Of a stretch of 64,000 bases of DNA, positions 1 to 8,119 are shown in pieces; position 1 is the stretch's first letter, and every line of letters begins with the position of its first letter. Source of the DNA: JAXLQL01 sp046331625 (lineage in GTDB: Bacteria > Acidobacteriota > Terriglobia > Bryobacterales > Bryobacteraceae). Location: the NCBI GenBank assembly GCA_046331625.1, contig JAXLQL010000006.1, positions 349,430-413,429 of the forward strand, written 5' to 3'. The notes beneath the pieces are model-generated. The model made no database searches and was not told where the DNA came from. It saw only the letters and a program-made list of their open reading frames with translations. The translations under genes were made by a program, and so were the position numbers.

Positions 1-1
1 G

Positions 2-685
2 CCGAATCTCGTGGTGATCGAAGGAAAGGAAGCTTACTTTCTCGCGGGCGGCGAATTTCCCTTCCCCACCATCCAGGCCACTACTACCGGTGGCGCCACA
101 GCGCCTGTGGTGACCGTGCAGTTCAAGCGCTTCGGCATCGAACTCGGGTTCACCCCCAACATGACGCCCGCCGGCGCGATTCACTTGAAGGTGCAACCTT
201 CGGTGACCTCGCTCGACTATTCGAACGCGGTGACCCTCCAGGGTTTCCTCATTCCCGCTATTGCCGCGCGCCGCGCCGAAACAGAAGTGATCCTCAAAGA
301 CGGCGAGAGCTTCGCGATCGCAGGGCTCATCGACAACCGCGTGATTCAAACGCTGAGCCGAGTGCGCGGACTGGGCGATATCCCGATACTCGGGCAACTG
401 TTCCGCAGCCGCAGCACCCGCAAGTCCACTGACGAATTGCTCGTCGTGGTAACACCGCGGTTCGTCAAGCCGCAGCCAGCCGGCGAGGCGGTGAAGCTTC
501 CCGAAAGACCCGAAACGTTCCTGCCCACGGTAGCCGAAGAAAAGGCCGCCAAGGACGCCAAGAAGAAGAAAAAGACCAAGGACCAAACGCCAGCAACTGA
601 GACGGTGCAACAAAGTGTTCCCAAGGCGCCAAAGAAACCGAAGAAGGCAAAGGTTCCCAAGCCGCCCCAGCCTCCGCAACAATAG
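2..685 (+). CDS. cpaC: Tad/Flp pilus secretin (RcpA/CpaC family), 3' part
   Basis: C-terminal part of the outer-membrane secretin through which a Tad (type IVc) pilus leaves the cell. The frame is open from base 2, so the gene starts upstream of the window. Seen: the PNL...FLAGGEFPFP segment typical of CpaC-type secretins, then the secretin core ending in the signature GLGDIPILGQLFRS (about residues 120-135 of the visible part) and the strand ELLVVVTPRFVKP. It ends with an unusual tail of about 60 residues rich in Lys, Pro and Ala, unlike the core and possibly periplasmic or peptidoglycan-facing. The downstream pilin-like and ATPase genes on the same strand support the assignment. Confidence 0.9.
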   Translation, partial: PNLVVIEGKEAYFLAGGEFPFPTIQATTTGGATAPVVTVQFKRFGIELGFTPNMTPAGAIHLKVQPSVTSLDYSNAVTLQGFLIPAIAARRAETEVILKDGESFAIAGLIDNRVIQTLSRVRGLGDIPILGQLFRSRSTRKSTDELLVVVTPRFVKPQPAGEAVKLPERPETFLPTVAEEKAAKDAKKKKKTKDQTPATETVQQSVPKAPKKPKKAKVPKPPQPPQQ

Positions 686-704
686 CGGTTCGCTCCCGGC
701 GCAC

Positions 705-1979
705 TTGCGGCCTCGCGACACCGGACGCCGGTCCGGCGCGACCTCTTTCCAGATGCTGATCATTCTGGTTCCGGTGATCTTCGGTTTCATGGGCTTCGCG
801 GTGGACCTCGGCCGGCTCTATATGATCCGTCACGAGTTGAAGAGCGCGGCCAATGCCATCGCCTTGGCCGCTGCCGAAAAACTCAACGGCAGTGACGCGG
901 CGGCCTCTGACGCCACCATCGCGGCCCAGACCGCGCAACTTGCCTCGGCTGGGATCCAGAACCGTTTCGATTACGGCAGCATCCCGCTCGGCCAGACAGA
1001 AGGACGGACCACGAGCACGGTAGCCGATCCGGAATTTTTCGACACGGTGGCCGGTGCAACCGGCGGGGACGGCGGCGCGGTGGGGAGTGGATCTCCCAAA
1101 CATGTGCGCATCACCATCACGGCGCAGGCTCCGCTGCTGTTTTGGAGATTTCTGTCGCTGGCTGCTGAGGGTACCACCCAAGTCAGCGTGCAATCGGTGG
1201 CTGGCCAAAGCGCACCGCTGTGCACGGCGTGCAACATCGAAACCATGGCAATCGCGGCGCTCGATTCGGGTGACACCGCCGACTACGGTTTCGTCGCCGG
1301 CACCCGCTACACGCTGGGTTTCGTGTGCAATGGCGCCAACCAGCCGGGTCCGCTGGCGGGGAGCACGCAGCGAATTCCGTATTTGATGATCAACCGGATG
1401 AACGCCGACGCGACCATCTTCACCGGCGATGACACGCAGGCGTATCGCATCGGCGCGGCTGGATTGCCGTCGTCGTCGAGCGAAGCCGTTTCGTGCGTGA
1501 AGGTGGACGCGGTGGAGACCATTTGGCAAACCGCAGCTCCCCTGGCGTGCCCGCTTCCCGCGAATCCCGGTACCGTACCGGCTCCGGTGCGCGCCATGCT
1601 CTGCGGCATGACCAATCGCTTCGAAGCCGGCGTCTTCAGCGGGTGCGAAGCCGTCGCCGAATCGGACACGGTGTCGAACACCGTAACCCCCGACACCGAC
1701 ACCACCGATCTCGCGGACTTGGCCTCATACACCGGGAATGGCCGCCGCATCCTGAATATCGCAGTGGTCGACTCGCTCGCCGACTCCACCGCACTAACGG
1801 TGCTCGGATTCCGGCAGTTCATTGTCGAGCCTGTCACTGGTAACACCAACCTCAATCCCACCGATCAGAACGGCCGCTTCGACGTGCTCTATGTCGGATC
1901 GGTGGCGCCCATTCGGCAGGGCCGCTTCTCCGGTTGCTCGGTCGCCTCAGGCCCGGGAAAGGTGGTGCTGCACCAATGA
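705..1979 (+). CDS. TadG-like Flp pilus assembly protein
   Basis: Membrane-anchored TadE/G-family protein of the Tad pilus. One N-terminal membrane helix (MLIILVPVIFGFMGFAVDLG) is followed by the TadG-type GRLYMIRHELKSAANAIALA segment, then about 350 extracytoplasmic residues with several Cys residues and no recognised domain. The start is uncertain. The frame is open from an ATG at 615 inside the secretin gene, but a TTG at 705, just after the secretin stop, gives a short basic leader before the helix and is preferred. The stop overlaps the next ATG (ATGA), indicating translational coupling. Confidence 0.8.
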   Translation: MRPRDTGRRSGATSFQMLIILVPVIFGFMGFAVDLGRLYMIRHELKSAANAIALAAAEKLNGSDAAASDATIAAQTAQLASAGIQNRFDYGSIPLGQTEGRTTSTVADPEFFDTVAGATGGDGGAVGSGSPKHVRITITAQAPLLFWRFLSLAAEGTTQVSVQSVAGQSAPLCTACNIETMAIAALDSGDTADYGFVAGTRYTLGFVCNGANQPGPLAGSTQRIPYLMINRMNADATIFTGDDTQAYRIGAAGLPSSSSEAVSCVKVDAVETIWQTAAPLACPLPANPGTVPAPVRAMLCGMTNRFEAGVFSGCEAVAESDTVSNTVTPDTDTTDLADLASYTGNGRRILNIAVVDSLADSTALTVLGFRQFIVEPVTGNTNLNPTDQNGRFDVLYVGSVAPIRQGRFSGCSVASGPGKVVLHQ

Positions 1980-2485
1980 GACAGCACGTTTCCACGCGCC
2001 GCGGATCGCTGATGATGGAGAATGCCCTCTGGGTGCCGATCCTGGTGGCGCTGCTGTTCGGCATGGCGGAATTGGCTCGCGTCTCGTACACGTACTACAC
2101 GCTGCACAAGATCCTGTATGGGATCGCACGTCTGGCGGGCACGCAACAAGGTGTCAACTTCTGCGATGGCAGCGACGCCACGGTCACCAACATCAAGAAT
2201 TTCGTGCTCAACGGAAGCATCGATGACGGCGCGCAGCCGATCTTGACGGGGCTGTCATCCGATCAGATCGACATCCGCATCGAGCGCTATGTGGCGGATT
2301 CCGATTCGCTCGAACAATGCGACTGCTCCGACACCGGGTGCGATGCGGCCCAAGGCGGCGGAGCTCCCGACTACATCGCCGTCTCGATTCCGGATGGCTA
2401 TCCAATCCGGCTCTCGTTCCCTGGTCTGACGTTGGATCCGATCCCGCTTCGGCCCATGGTTCGGGTGCCTTATGGAGGTAGCTAG
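1976..2485 (+). CDS. TadE-like pilus assembly protein
   Basis: About 169 residues. The start at 1976 is chosen because its ATG overlaps the upstream TGA as ATGA; an in-frame ATG at 1934 lies deep inside the upstream gene. The N-terminus reads RRGSLMMENALWVPILVALL, the TadE layout of a basic leader, a Glu near the start of the helix and one membrane segment. The rest is a small extracytoplasmic domain with a Cys cluster (CDCSDTGC). TadE-type minor pilins initiate or modulate Flp pilus assembly. It sits between two other TadE/G-family genes in the operon. Confidence 0.8.
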   Translation: MRQHVSTRRGSLMMENALWVPILVALLFGMAELARVSYTYYTLHKILYGIARLAGTQQGVNFCDGSDATVTNIKNFVLNGSIDDGAQPILTGLSSDQIDIRIERYVADSDSLEQCDCSDTGCDAAQGGGAPDYIAVSIPDGYPIRLSFPGLTLDPIPLRPMVRVPYGGS

Positions 2486-3181
2486 ATGAGAGGCGCTCAC
2501 CTGCAAACCTTACCGGCCCTCTGGGCTTCATCTGCCTCTCGAGTTGCGGCGCCGACATCGGTTGTAGGGCGGGCTTTAGCCAGCGCGGGACTTCAGTCCC
2601 GCCCGTCCGTTTGGCGCTCTACGGCGAGCGGGACTAAGGTCCCGCGCTGGCTAAAGCCCGCCCTACACGCAAACCTGCGCAACCGGACGCGCCGCGGACA
2701 GGCCCTCGTCGAGTACGCGCTCACCTGGGTGGGACTCTTCTTCCCGCTCACCGCGATGCTCATCTTCACCGCGCAAATGCTGTGGGTCTGGCACTCGGTG
2801 GTCGACATGACCCGCGATGGCGCCCGCTACGCCGCCACCCACTGCTACCAGGGTGGAGGCGCCAACGTCGTCTCCTGGATGCGCCAGAACACGCCCATCA
2901 TGGTGGACCGCGAGCAGTTCGTCCAAGGCGCGGCGCAGATCGACGTGAGCTACTTCTCCAAGAACGCCGACTCCGGCGTGCTCGAAGAATTCGCCTGCAC
3001 CGGCTCCGATTGCAGCAAAGACTGCGTTCCCGATGCGGTTCGCGTCCGCGTTCTCGGTTATCAATTCAACGGGATCCTCAGCTACCTCGGCCTGGCGCCG
3101 ATATCGTTGCCCGATTTCCAGACCATCGTCCCCATCGAAAGCGCCGGCTGCGATCCGGACCAGGAGACCTGCCTGCCCTAG
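2486..3181 (+). CDS. TadE-like minor pilin with an in-frame palindromic repeat
   Basis: TadE-family protein. The segment RRGQALVEYALTWVGLFFPL is the typical TadE basic leader plus helix with its conserved Glu, followed by a domain containing Cys pairs. The odd feature is upstream: from the ATG directly after the previous stop, codons for about residues 27-61 are exactly the 105-bp palindromic repeat at 2563-2667, translated without a stop. No ATG, GTG or TTG lies between the repeat and the helix, so the repeat is either translated as a leader extension or the gene uses a rarer start such as a CTG after it. The membrane-domain assignment is secure; the start is not. Confidence 0.78.
   Translation: MRGAHLQTLPALWASSASRVAAPTSVVGRALASAGLQSRPSVWRSTASGTKVPRWLKPALHANLRNRTRRGQALVEYALTWVGLFFPLTAMLIFTAQMLWVWHSVVDMTRDGARYAATHCYQGGGANVVSWMRQNTPIMVDREQFVQGAAQIDVSYFSKNADSGVLEEFACTGSDCSKDCVPDAVRVRVLGYQFNGILSYLGLAPISLPDFQTIVPIESAGCDPDQETCLP
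2563..2667. repeat. Full nested palindromic repeat (copy 1), inside a gene
   Basis: Two 29-base arms, 2563-2591 and 2639-2667, are perfect reverse complements, beginning TGTAGGGCGGGCTTTAGCC and ending GGCTAAAGCCCGCCCTACA. Each arm leads into a small hairpin, GCGGGAC-TTCA-GTCCCGC on the left and GCGGGAC-TAAG-GTCCCGC on the right. The unit is 105 bp, a multiple of three, and has no stop in the frame of the host gene. Confidence 0.95.
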
Positions 3182-3199
3182 CCCGGCTCATCCAACACC

Positions 3200-4378
3200 A
3201 TGTCCATTTCCATCCTCGTAGCATCCACAGACGACCACTTCCGCGAGACCGTGCGCGAGAATCTGCTCAACGTGCAGAATGCCAAGTGCGTGGCCGAGTA
3301 TCCCGAGGTTTCGCCCAACCTCTATATCCGCGTGCTGCAGGATCTCGAACGCCACCCCGACGCGGGCCTGGTGCTCGACTTGGCGAGCGACCCCGAAGGC
3401 GCAATCAAAGTCCTCGAGAAGGTGAAGCAAGCCGCGCCGCACCTCTACATCGTTGCCTCGAACTACCATGCCGATGGCGAGGCGGTAATCACGGCGGTGC
3501 GCGCGGGAGCGAACGATTTTCTGGTGCAGCCTCTGCGGCGGCTCGACTTTCGCGATGCCATGGGCCGATTCGAAAAAGCCCCCAAGAACACAGCCGCCGT
3601 GCAGAGCCGGCTCGGCAAGGTCTACACGTTTCTGGGTGCGAAGGGCGGCGTAGGGAACACGACGCTCGCCGTGAATTTCGCCTCGGTGCTGGCACAGCGC
3701 AAGCAGAACACCGTACTCATCGACCTCGACTGGACCTCGAACGACGCAGCCATGCAGTTGGGCGCGCAGCCCCAGTACACATTGCTCGAAGTGGGCGAGA
3801 ATCTCTCCCGCATGGACCAGCAGTTGTTCGAGGGCTTCGTCACGCGCGATCCGCTCGGGTTCTTCATCGTGGGTCCACCGGAGGCGCTCGAAAACCAGGG
3901 CTACTTCACGGAGCCGATGTTCCGCGACTTCGTCAACTTCCTCGTCGAGAAGTACGACTCGGTGGTGATCGACGCCGGACGCAATCTCTCGAACGAAGTG
4001 GTGATGGGTGCTCTGCAGGTCTCGACCGCGATTTTCCTTTCGATGTCGCAGGAGTTGGGCGCCGTGCGCAACGCGCAGCGCTACCTGGCTTATCTCATGC
4101 GCATGGGGTTCACCCAGGATCAACTCCGCATCGTCGTGAACCAGTATTCGAAGAAGGCCGACACGCAGAAAGCCACGCTCGAACAGATTCAGCAGACGCT
4201 CAACCAGAAGGTGTTCTACGGCATTCCGCCTTCGCCCGCCGTACCGGTCTCGATCAATCGCGCGCGGCCGTTCGTCGCCAATCGCGAGGCAGCGGGCGAG
4301 CTCGACCGCATCTTCCGCTCGTTCGTCGACAAAGCCACGGGTCGCAAGAAGGACGAACCCATGGCACAATCAGCCTGA
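3200..4378 (+). CDS. cpaE: CpaE/TadZ pilus-localisation ATPase-like protein
   Basis: 392 residues. The N-terminal 130 residues resemble a receiver-like domain (MSISILVASTDDHFRETVREN..., with LVLDLASDPEGA and GANDFLVQPL), followed by a ParA/MinD-type domain. The deviant Walker A reads KGGVGNTT: the signature Lys at the front is kept, but the usual P-loop Lys before the Thr pair is Asn. VLIDLDW and SVVIDAGRN give the Walker A'/B-like strands. TadZ/CpaE proteins mark the polar site of Tad pilus assembly, and atypical Walker motifs are known in this family. It lies between the TadE genes and cpaF. Confidence 0.88.
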   Translation: MSISILVASTDDHFRETVRENLLNVQNAKCVAEYPEVSPNLYIRVLQDLERHPDAGLVLDLASDPEGAIKVLEKVKQAAPHLYIVASNYHADGEAVITAVRAGANDFLVQPLRRLDFRDAMGRFEKAPKNTAAVQSRLGKVYTFLGAKGGVGNTTLAVNFASVLAQRKQNTVLIDLDWTSNDAAMQLGAQPQYTLLEVGENLSRMDQQLFEGFVTRDPLGFFIVGPPEALENQGYFTEPMFRDFVNFLVEKYDSVVIDAGRNLSNEVVMGALQVSTAIFLSMSQELGAVRNAQRYLAYLMRMGFTQDQLRIVVNQYSKKADTQKATLEQIQQTLNQKVFYGIPPSPAVPVSINRARPFVANREAAGELDRIFRSFVDKATGRKKDEPMAQSA

Positions 4379-4668
4379 GAGGGATCCGGAGATGCGATAC
4401 AGAAGCACGTCAGCATATGAGGCTTTAGCCAGCGCGGAACTCTCGAGAAACTCGCCTTTGGGCGGAGTGCTCTGCCGCCGATTGTGGGGCAGGCTTCAGC
4501 CTGCGCGGGACTTCAGTCCCGCTATTCGGGCGCGAGCGCGAGTTTCGGGCGGCGGGACTAAAGTCCCGCGCAGGCTAAAGCCTGCCCCACACAGCAGGGC
4601 AAGTGCCAATGACAGCAGCAGCATGTTTTCACAACTGAAATCTGCCCCGCAAGACGGGAGTTCCATCG
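4379..4668. other. Intergenic gap with repeats inside the Tad operon
   Basis: 290 bases without a credible gene. Holds a decayed half repeat (about 4420-4439, GGCTTTAGCCAGCGCGGAAC) and a full palindromic repeat (4483-4591). The open frame across it is only translated repeat. The strong hairpins could reduce read-through from the upstream pilus genes into cpaF; that is an inference. Confidence 0.7.
4483..4591. repeat. Full nested palindromic repeat (copy 2)
   Basis: Starts TGTGGGGCAGGCTTCAGCC and ends GGCTAAAGCCTGCCCCACA. It contains GCGGGAC-TTCA-GTCCCGC and GCGGGAC-TAAA-GTCCCGC. Same architecture as the copy at 2563-2667 but a CAGGC/GCCTG sequence variant, with a different central spacer. 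Confidence 0.95.
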
Positions 4669-5991
4669 ATGGGTAGCCGCCCCATGGCCAGGCCCGCCGC
4701 CGGCGCGGGCTCCGACCGCTGGTTCGCCGTAAAAACCAAGATCCACACGCGGCTGCTGAACTCGCTGACACCCGAGCAACTCCGCGGCCTGAACAAAGAC
4801 GGCGTCCGCGAGCAGATCGGAAACGTGCTCGAACGCCTTGTCAGCGAAGAGCAGATCCCGATGACCGCCACAGAGCGCGAGCGGCTGATCGAGGACATCC
4901 TCGACGAAGTCTTCGGCCTGGGGCCTCTCGAGCCGCTCCTCAAGGATCCGGCGGTCAGCGACATCATGGTCAACGGTTTCGACAACGTATACGTGGAACG
5001 TGGCGGCCAGATCGTCGAAACCAACATCCGGTTCAAAGACCAGAATCACGTCCGTCTGGTGATCGAGCGTATCGTCTCGAACATCGGCCGCCGCATCGAC
5101 GACTCCTCGCCGATCGTGGACGCGCGACTGCAAGATGGATCGCGTGTTTGCGCCGTGATCCCGCCGCTCAGCCTGATCGGACCCGTAATGTCGATTCGCC
5201 GTTTCGGCAAGAAGCTGCTTACGGTGGAAGACTTGCTGAAGAATGAAACCTTCACGTCCGGCATGCTCGACTTCATGAGCGGTTGCGTGGAGGCCCGGCT
5301 CAACATGGTTGTCTCGGGCGGTTCGGGCTCGGGCAAGACCACGATGCTCAACACGCTCTCGCGCTTCATCCCAGACGAGCAGCGCTTGATTACCATCGAA
5401 GACACGGCCGAGCTTCAGATGCAGCAGACGCACATCGTGCGCCTGGAAACGCGCCCAGCCAATATCGAAGGCGCTGGCGCCATCACCCAGCGCGACCTCG
5501 TCATCAATGCCCTCCGTATGCGCCCTGACCGAATCATCATCGGTGAGTGCCGGGGTTCCGAAGCGTTCGACATGATGCAGGCGATGAACACCGGTCACGA
5601 CGGCTCGATGACCACGGTCCACGCCAACACTTCGCGCGATGCTTTCTCGCGGCTGGAAACCATGGTGATGATGGCGAGCCAGCATGTGCCGGACTACGTC
5701 ATCCGCCAAATGCTGTCCGCCGCCGTGCAGTTGGTCATCCATATGAACCGGCTGCCAGACGGCTCGCGCAAGATCACCTCCGTGGCCGAGGTGCTCGAAA
5801 CCGACGGCGAGAATTCCGAGATGCGCGACATCTTCGTCTTCGAGCGCGAAGGAATCTCGGCAAGCGGCAAGGTAATCGGCCGCTTCCGCGCCACCGGCTA
5901 CGTGCCGGTCTGCCTGCACCGGTTGAAGGCGTACGGCATCCACATCTCGCAGTCGATCTTCCACGAGGAACACGCGATCAAGGAACGTTAG
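4669..5991 (+). CDS. cpaF: CpaF/TadA pilus assembly ATPase
   Basis: 440-residue secretion ATPase (GspE/VirB11 superfamily) that powers Tad pilus extension and, in characterised systems, retraction. An N-terminal helical part (about 1-90) is followed by the DIMVNGFDNVYVERGGQ region, Walker A GGSGSGKTT (about residue 216), the Asp-box-like LITIEDTAELQM, Walker B RPDRIIIGECRG, and the His-box segment TGHDGSMTTVHANTSRD. All key motifs are present and the length is usual. The stop is directly followed by the tadB ATG. Confidence 0.96.
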   Translation: MGSRPMARPAAGAGSDRWFAVKTKIHTRLLNSLTPEQLRGLNKDGVREQIGNVLERLVSEEQIPMTATERERLIEDILDEVFGLGPLEPLLKDPAVSDIMVNGFDNVYVERGGQIVETNIRFKDQNHVRLVIERIVSNIGRRIDDSSPIVDARLQDGSRVCAVIPPLSLIGPVMSIRRFGKKLLTVEDLLKNETFTSGMLDFMSGCVEARLNMVVSGGSGSGKTTMLNTLSRFIPDEQRLITIEDTAELQMQQTHIVRLETRPANIEGAGAITQRDLVINALRMRPDRIIIGECRGSEAFDMMQAMNTGHDGSMTTVHANTSRDAFSRLETMVMMASQHVPDYVIRQMLSAAVQLVIHMNRLPDGSRKITSVAEVLETDGENSEMRDIFVFEREGISASGKVIGRFRATGYVPVCLHRLKAYGIHISQSIFHEEHAIKER

Positions 5992-6963
5992 ATGGGCTTT
6001 TTCATCTTCACAGGCATTCTGTTCACCATCGCTCTCTGGATCGCCGCGCACTACGTGTGGGTTGTTCCGGCAAGGCAGGAAGAACAGATCTTGGCCGCGC
6101 GGCTTCGTGAAATGCGCCTCAAGACCGGGCAGAAGGCGCGCCAAGGCGCGGACCTCATGCGCCGCGAAGAGAAAGGCAGCTTCGCTTTTCTCACCGACTT
6201 CTTCGAATGGCTGGGCGTGCTGCGCCGGCTGCAGGAGCGCATCGACCAAGCCAATCTGAAGTATCGGGCCATCGATGTCTTCGGCGTCTCGATGCTGCTG
6301 TTTCTGGGCACGTTCATTCTGTTGGGACTGATCGGCTTGAACATGCTGTTACTTCGGGTGGTGTTCTCGCTGTTGCTCGGCGCCATCCCGATCGCCTACA
6401 TCAATTGGCGCCGCAAGAAGCGCCTGGCCAAGTTCGAAGAAGTATTCCCCGACGCCATTGACCTTTTCAACCGCTCGATGAAGGCCGGCCACACTATCCA
6501 CTCGGGACTCGAGACCGTAGCCACCGAGACGCTCGACCCGGTGAAGATGGAGTTCAAGAAGGTGATCGAGGAGTTGGGCCTCGGCTCGCAAATCGACGCT
6601 GCGCTGTTGAACCTCGGCAAGCGCGTTCCGCTCATCGACCTCAAGTTCTTCATCACGGGTCTGATTCTGCAGCGCCAGACCGGCGCGAACATGGTGGAGG
6701 TGCTCGACAACCTTTCGCTGCTGGTGCGCGAGCGCCTGAACATGGTGGCCAAAATGAAAGCTCACACCGCCCAGCAGCGCATGACGGCGATGCTCATGTC
6801 GAGCCTCCCGGTTGCGCTCGGCTTGGTCTTCTGGCTGCTCAAACCGGAAATGATGGAAGTGCTGGTCACCGACGAGACTGGCAATTGGTTCCTCACCGCG
6901 GCGATCGTGCTCGAGCTGATCGGAATCCTGATCATTCGTAAGGTGGCCAATATCAAGTTCTAG
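5992..6963 (+). CDS. tadB: TadB inner-membrane pilus platform protein
   Basis: 323 residues with the type II secretion F-domain. Layout: N-terminal membrane helix, a cytoplasmic basic segment, two adjacent helices (about 97-137), the cytoplasmic T2SSF domain containing LFNRSMKAGHTIHSGLETVA, and two C-terminal helices. TadB and TadC form the membrane platform on which CpaF acts. It begins immediately after cpaF. Confidence 0.93.
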   Translation: MGFFIFTGILFTIALWIAAHYVWVVPARQEEQILAARLREMRLKTGQKARQGADLMRREEKGSFAFLTDFFEWLGVLRRLQERIDQANLKYRAIDVFGVSMLLFLGTFILLGLIGLNMLLLRVVFSLLLGAIPIAYINWRRKKRLAKFEEVFPDAIDLFNRSMKAGHTIHSGLETVATETLDPVKMEFKKVIEELGLGSQIDAALLNLGKRVPLIDLKFFITGLILQRQTGANMVEVLDNLSLLVRERLNMVAKMKAHTAQQRMTAMLMSSLPVALGLVFWLLKPEMMEVLVTDETGNWFLTAAIVLELIGILIIRKVANIKF

Positions 6964-6972
6964 AGAACAACG

Positions 6973-7914
6973 ATGCTGATCGCCACCCTGTTCTTCATTC
7001 TCGTGTTCGCCACGCTAGTGGCCCTGCTGTGGACCGGCTTTCACTTGTTCCAGCCGGAAGACAATCCGCTCGAAGACCGGTTGGCGGAATTGCAGGCAGC
7101 TTCGGGCGTCGCCACCACCATGTCTCGCGGTCCGCGGCGCCAGGCCGGCGGCGGCGTCCTGAATTCGATCCTCTATACGATCAGTTTGGTTCCGGGCGCC
7201 GATGACTGGCTGCGGGAGACGGAAAGGCACCTGCAGTCGGCCGGAGTGCGGCGGCGCGAGTGGATCGCGCTTTACTGCATCGGCAACGTCGCGTTTCTGA
7301 TCGCGATCATGGCGCTGTTCCAGTGGCTGGCCTGGGACAAGGACTTCACCGCGAAGCTGGTCAGCGGCGTGGCCGGCTTCATTCTCGGGTGGCTGCTACC
7401 GAAGCAGATTCTCTACCGGCTGGTGAAGCGCTACAAGCGGCGGCTCGAGGAAGCTCTGCCCGATACGGTGGACCTGCTCGGCATCGTGCTCGGCACGGGC
7501 CTTGCGATGGATCAGGCGATGCTCCGGGTGAGCGAGGAAATGCAGCACATCTATCCGGAGCTCGCGAGCGAATTCTACACCGTGGTGATGCAGGTGAAGG
7601 CGGGCCAGGAACGCGCCAAGGCTTTCAATCAACTCGTGCGGCGGACGGGCATCGAGGATATCAAGTCGCTCTCGGCGATGATTGTGCAGAGCGAGCGGTT
7701 CGGCACCAGCCTGTCGCAGGCGCTGAAGGTTTACGCGGAGGCGCTGCGAACGCGGCGGAGGCTGAGGGCAGAGGCGGCGATCGGGAAAGCGGGCATCAAG
7801 ATGCTGCTGCCGATCGTGATCTTCATCCTGCCTGCGCTCTTCATCGTGACGCTAGTGCCTGCGTTGCTCAGCGCCTTCAAGAACCTCCGCGGCGGAATCG
7901 GCGCGGGACGCTAG
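6973..7914 (+). CDS. tadC: TadC inner-membrane pilus platform protein
   Basis: 313 residues, nine bases after tadB. N-terminal helix (MLIATLFFILVFATLVALLW), a cytoplasmic linker, a hydrophobic pair around residues 95-145, then the T2SSF domain (LPDTVDLLGIVLGTGLAMDQ) and a C-terminal hydrophobic segment (LPIVIFILPALFIVTLVPAL). Last gene of the Tad cluster in this window; a half palindromic repeat follows about 80 bases later. Confidence 0.93.
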   Translation: MLIATLFFILVFATLVALLWTGFHLFQPEDNPLEDRLAELQAASGVATTMSRGPRRQAGGGVLNSILYTISLVPGADDWLRETERHLQSAGVRRREWIALYCIGNVAFLIAIMALFQWLAWDKDFTAKLVSGVAGFILGWLLPKQILYRLVKRYKRRLEEALPDTVDLLGIVLGTGLAMDQAMLRVSEEMQHIYPELASEFYTVVMQVKAGQERAKAFNQLVRRTGIEDIKSLSAMIVQSERFGTSLSQALKVYAEALRTRRRLRAEAAIGKAGIKMLLPIVIFILPALFIVTLVPALLSAFKNLRGGIGAGR

Positions 7915-7994
7915 CGACCTACCGTCCTGCATCAGCCATCTTGCCGAGTGGTCTCCGGAAAAATCGCTGTCGGCACTACTCACTGCAGTCGATT

Positions 7995-8036
7995 TGTGGG
8001 GCAGGCTTTCAGCCTGCGCGGGACTTTCAGTCCCGC
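7995..8036. repeat. Half palindromic repeat (copy 3)
   Basis: TGTGGGGCAGGCTTTCAGCC followed by a GCGGGAC-TTTCA-GTCCCGC hairpin. Left half only. Both hairpin loops carry one extra T compared with the other copies. Lies between tadC and the convergent selenoprotein gene. Confidence 0.9.
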
Positions 8037-8119
8037 TGTCCCGGCAGAGCAACGAGTTTCAGCCCCTTGAATCGGCTCCCCGCCGCACACACTTCAGTTC
8101 CCGCCACCAAAGCAAAGGC

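Noticed and set aside
2782..4428. 548-codon plus-strand frame overlapping the TadE and CpaE genes
   Set aside because: Arg/Pro-rich shadow in another frame of two well-supported genes.
4392..4676. 94-codon frame between cpaE and cpaF
   Set aside because: It is mostly the translated palindromic repeat and has no other content.
4558..6249. 563-codon open frame on the minus strand opposite cpaF and tadB
   Set aside because: No recognisable domain; composition is that of an antisense shadow in GC-rich DNA, and the plus strand carries two complete, motif-rich genes.
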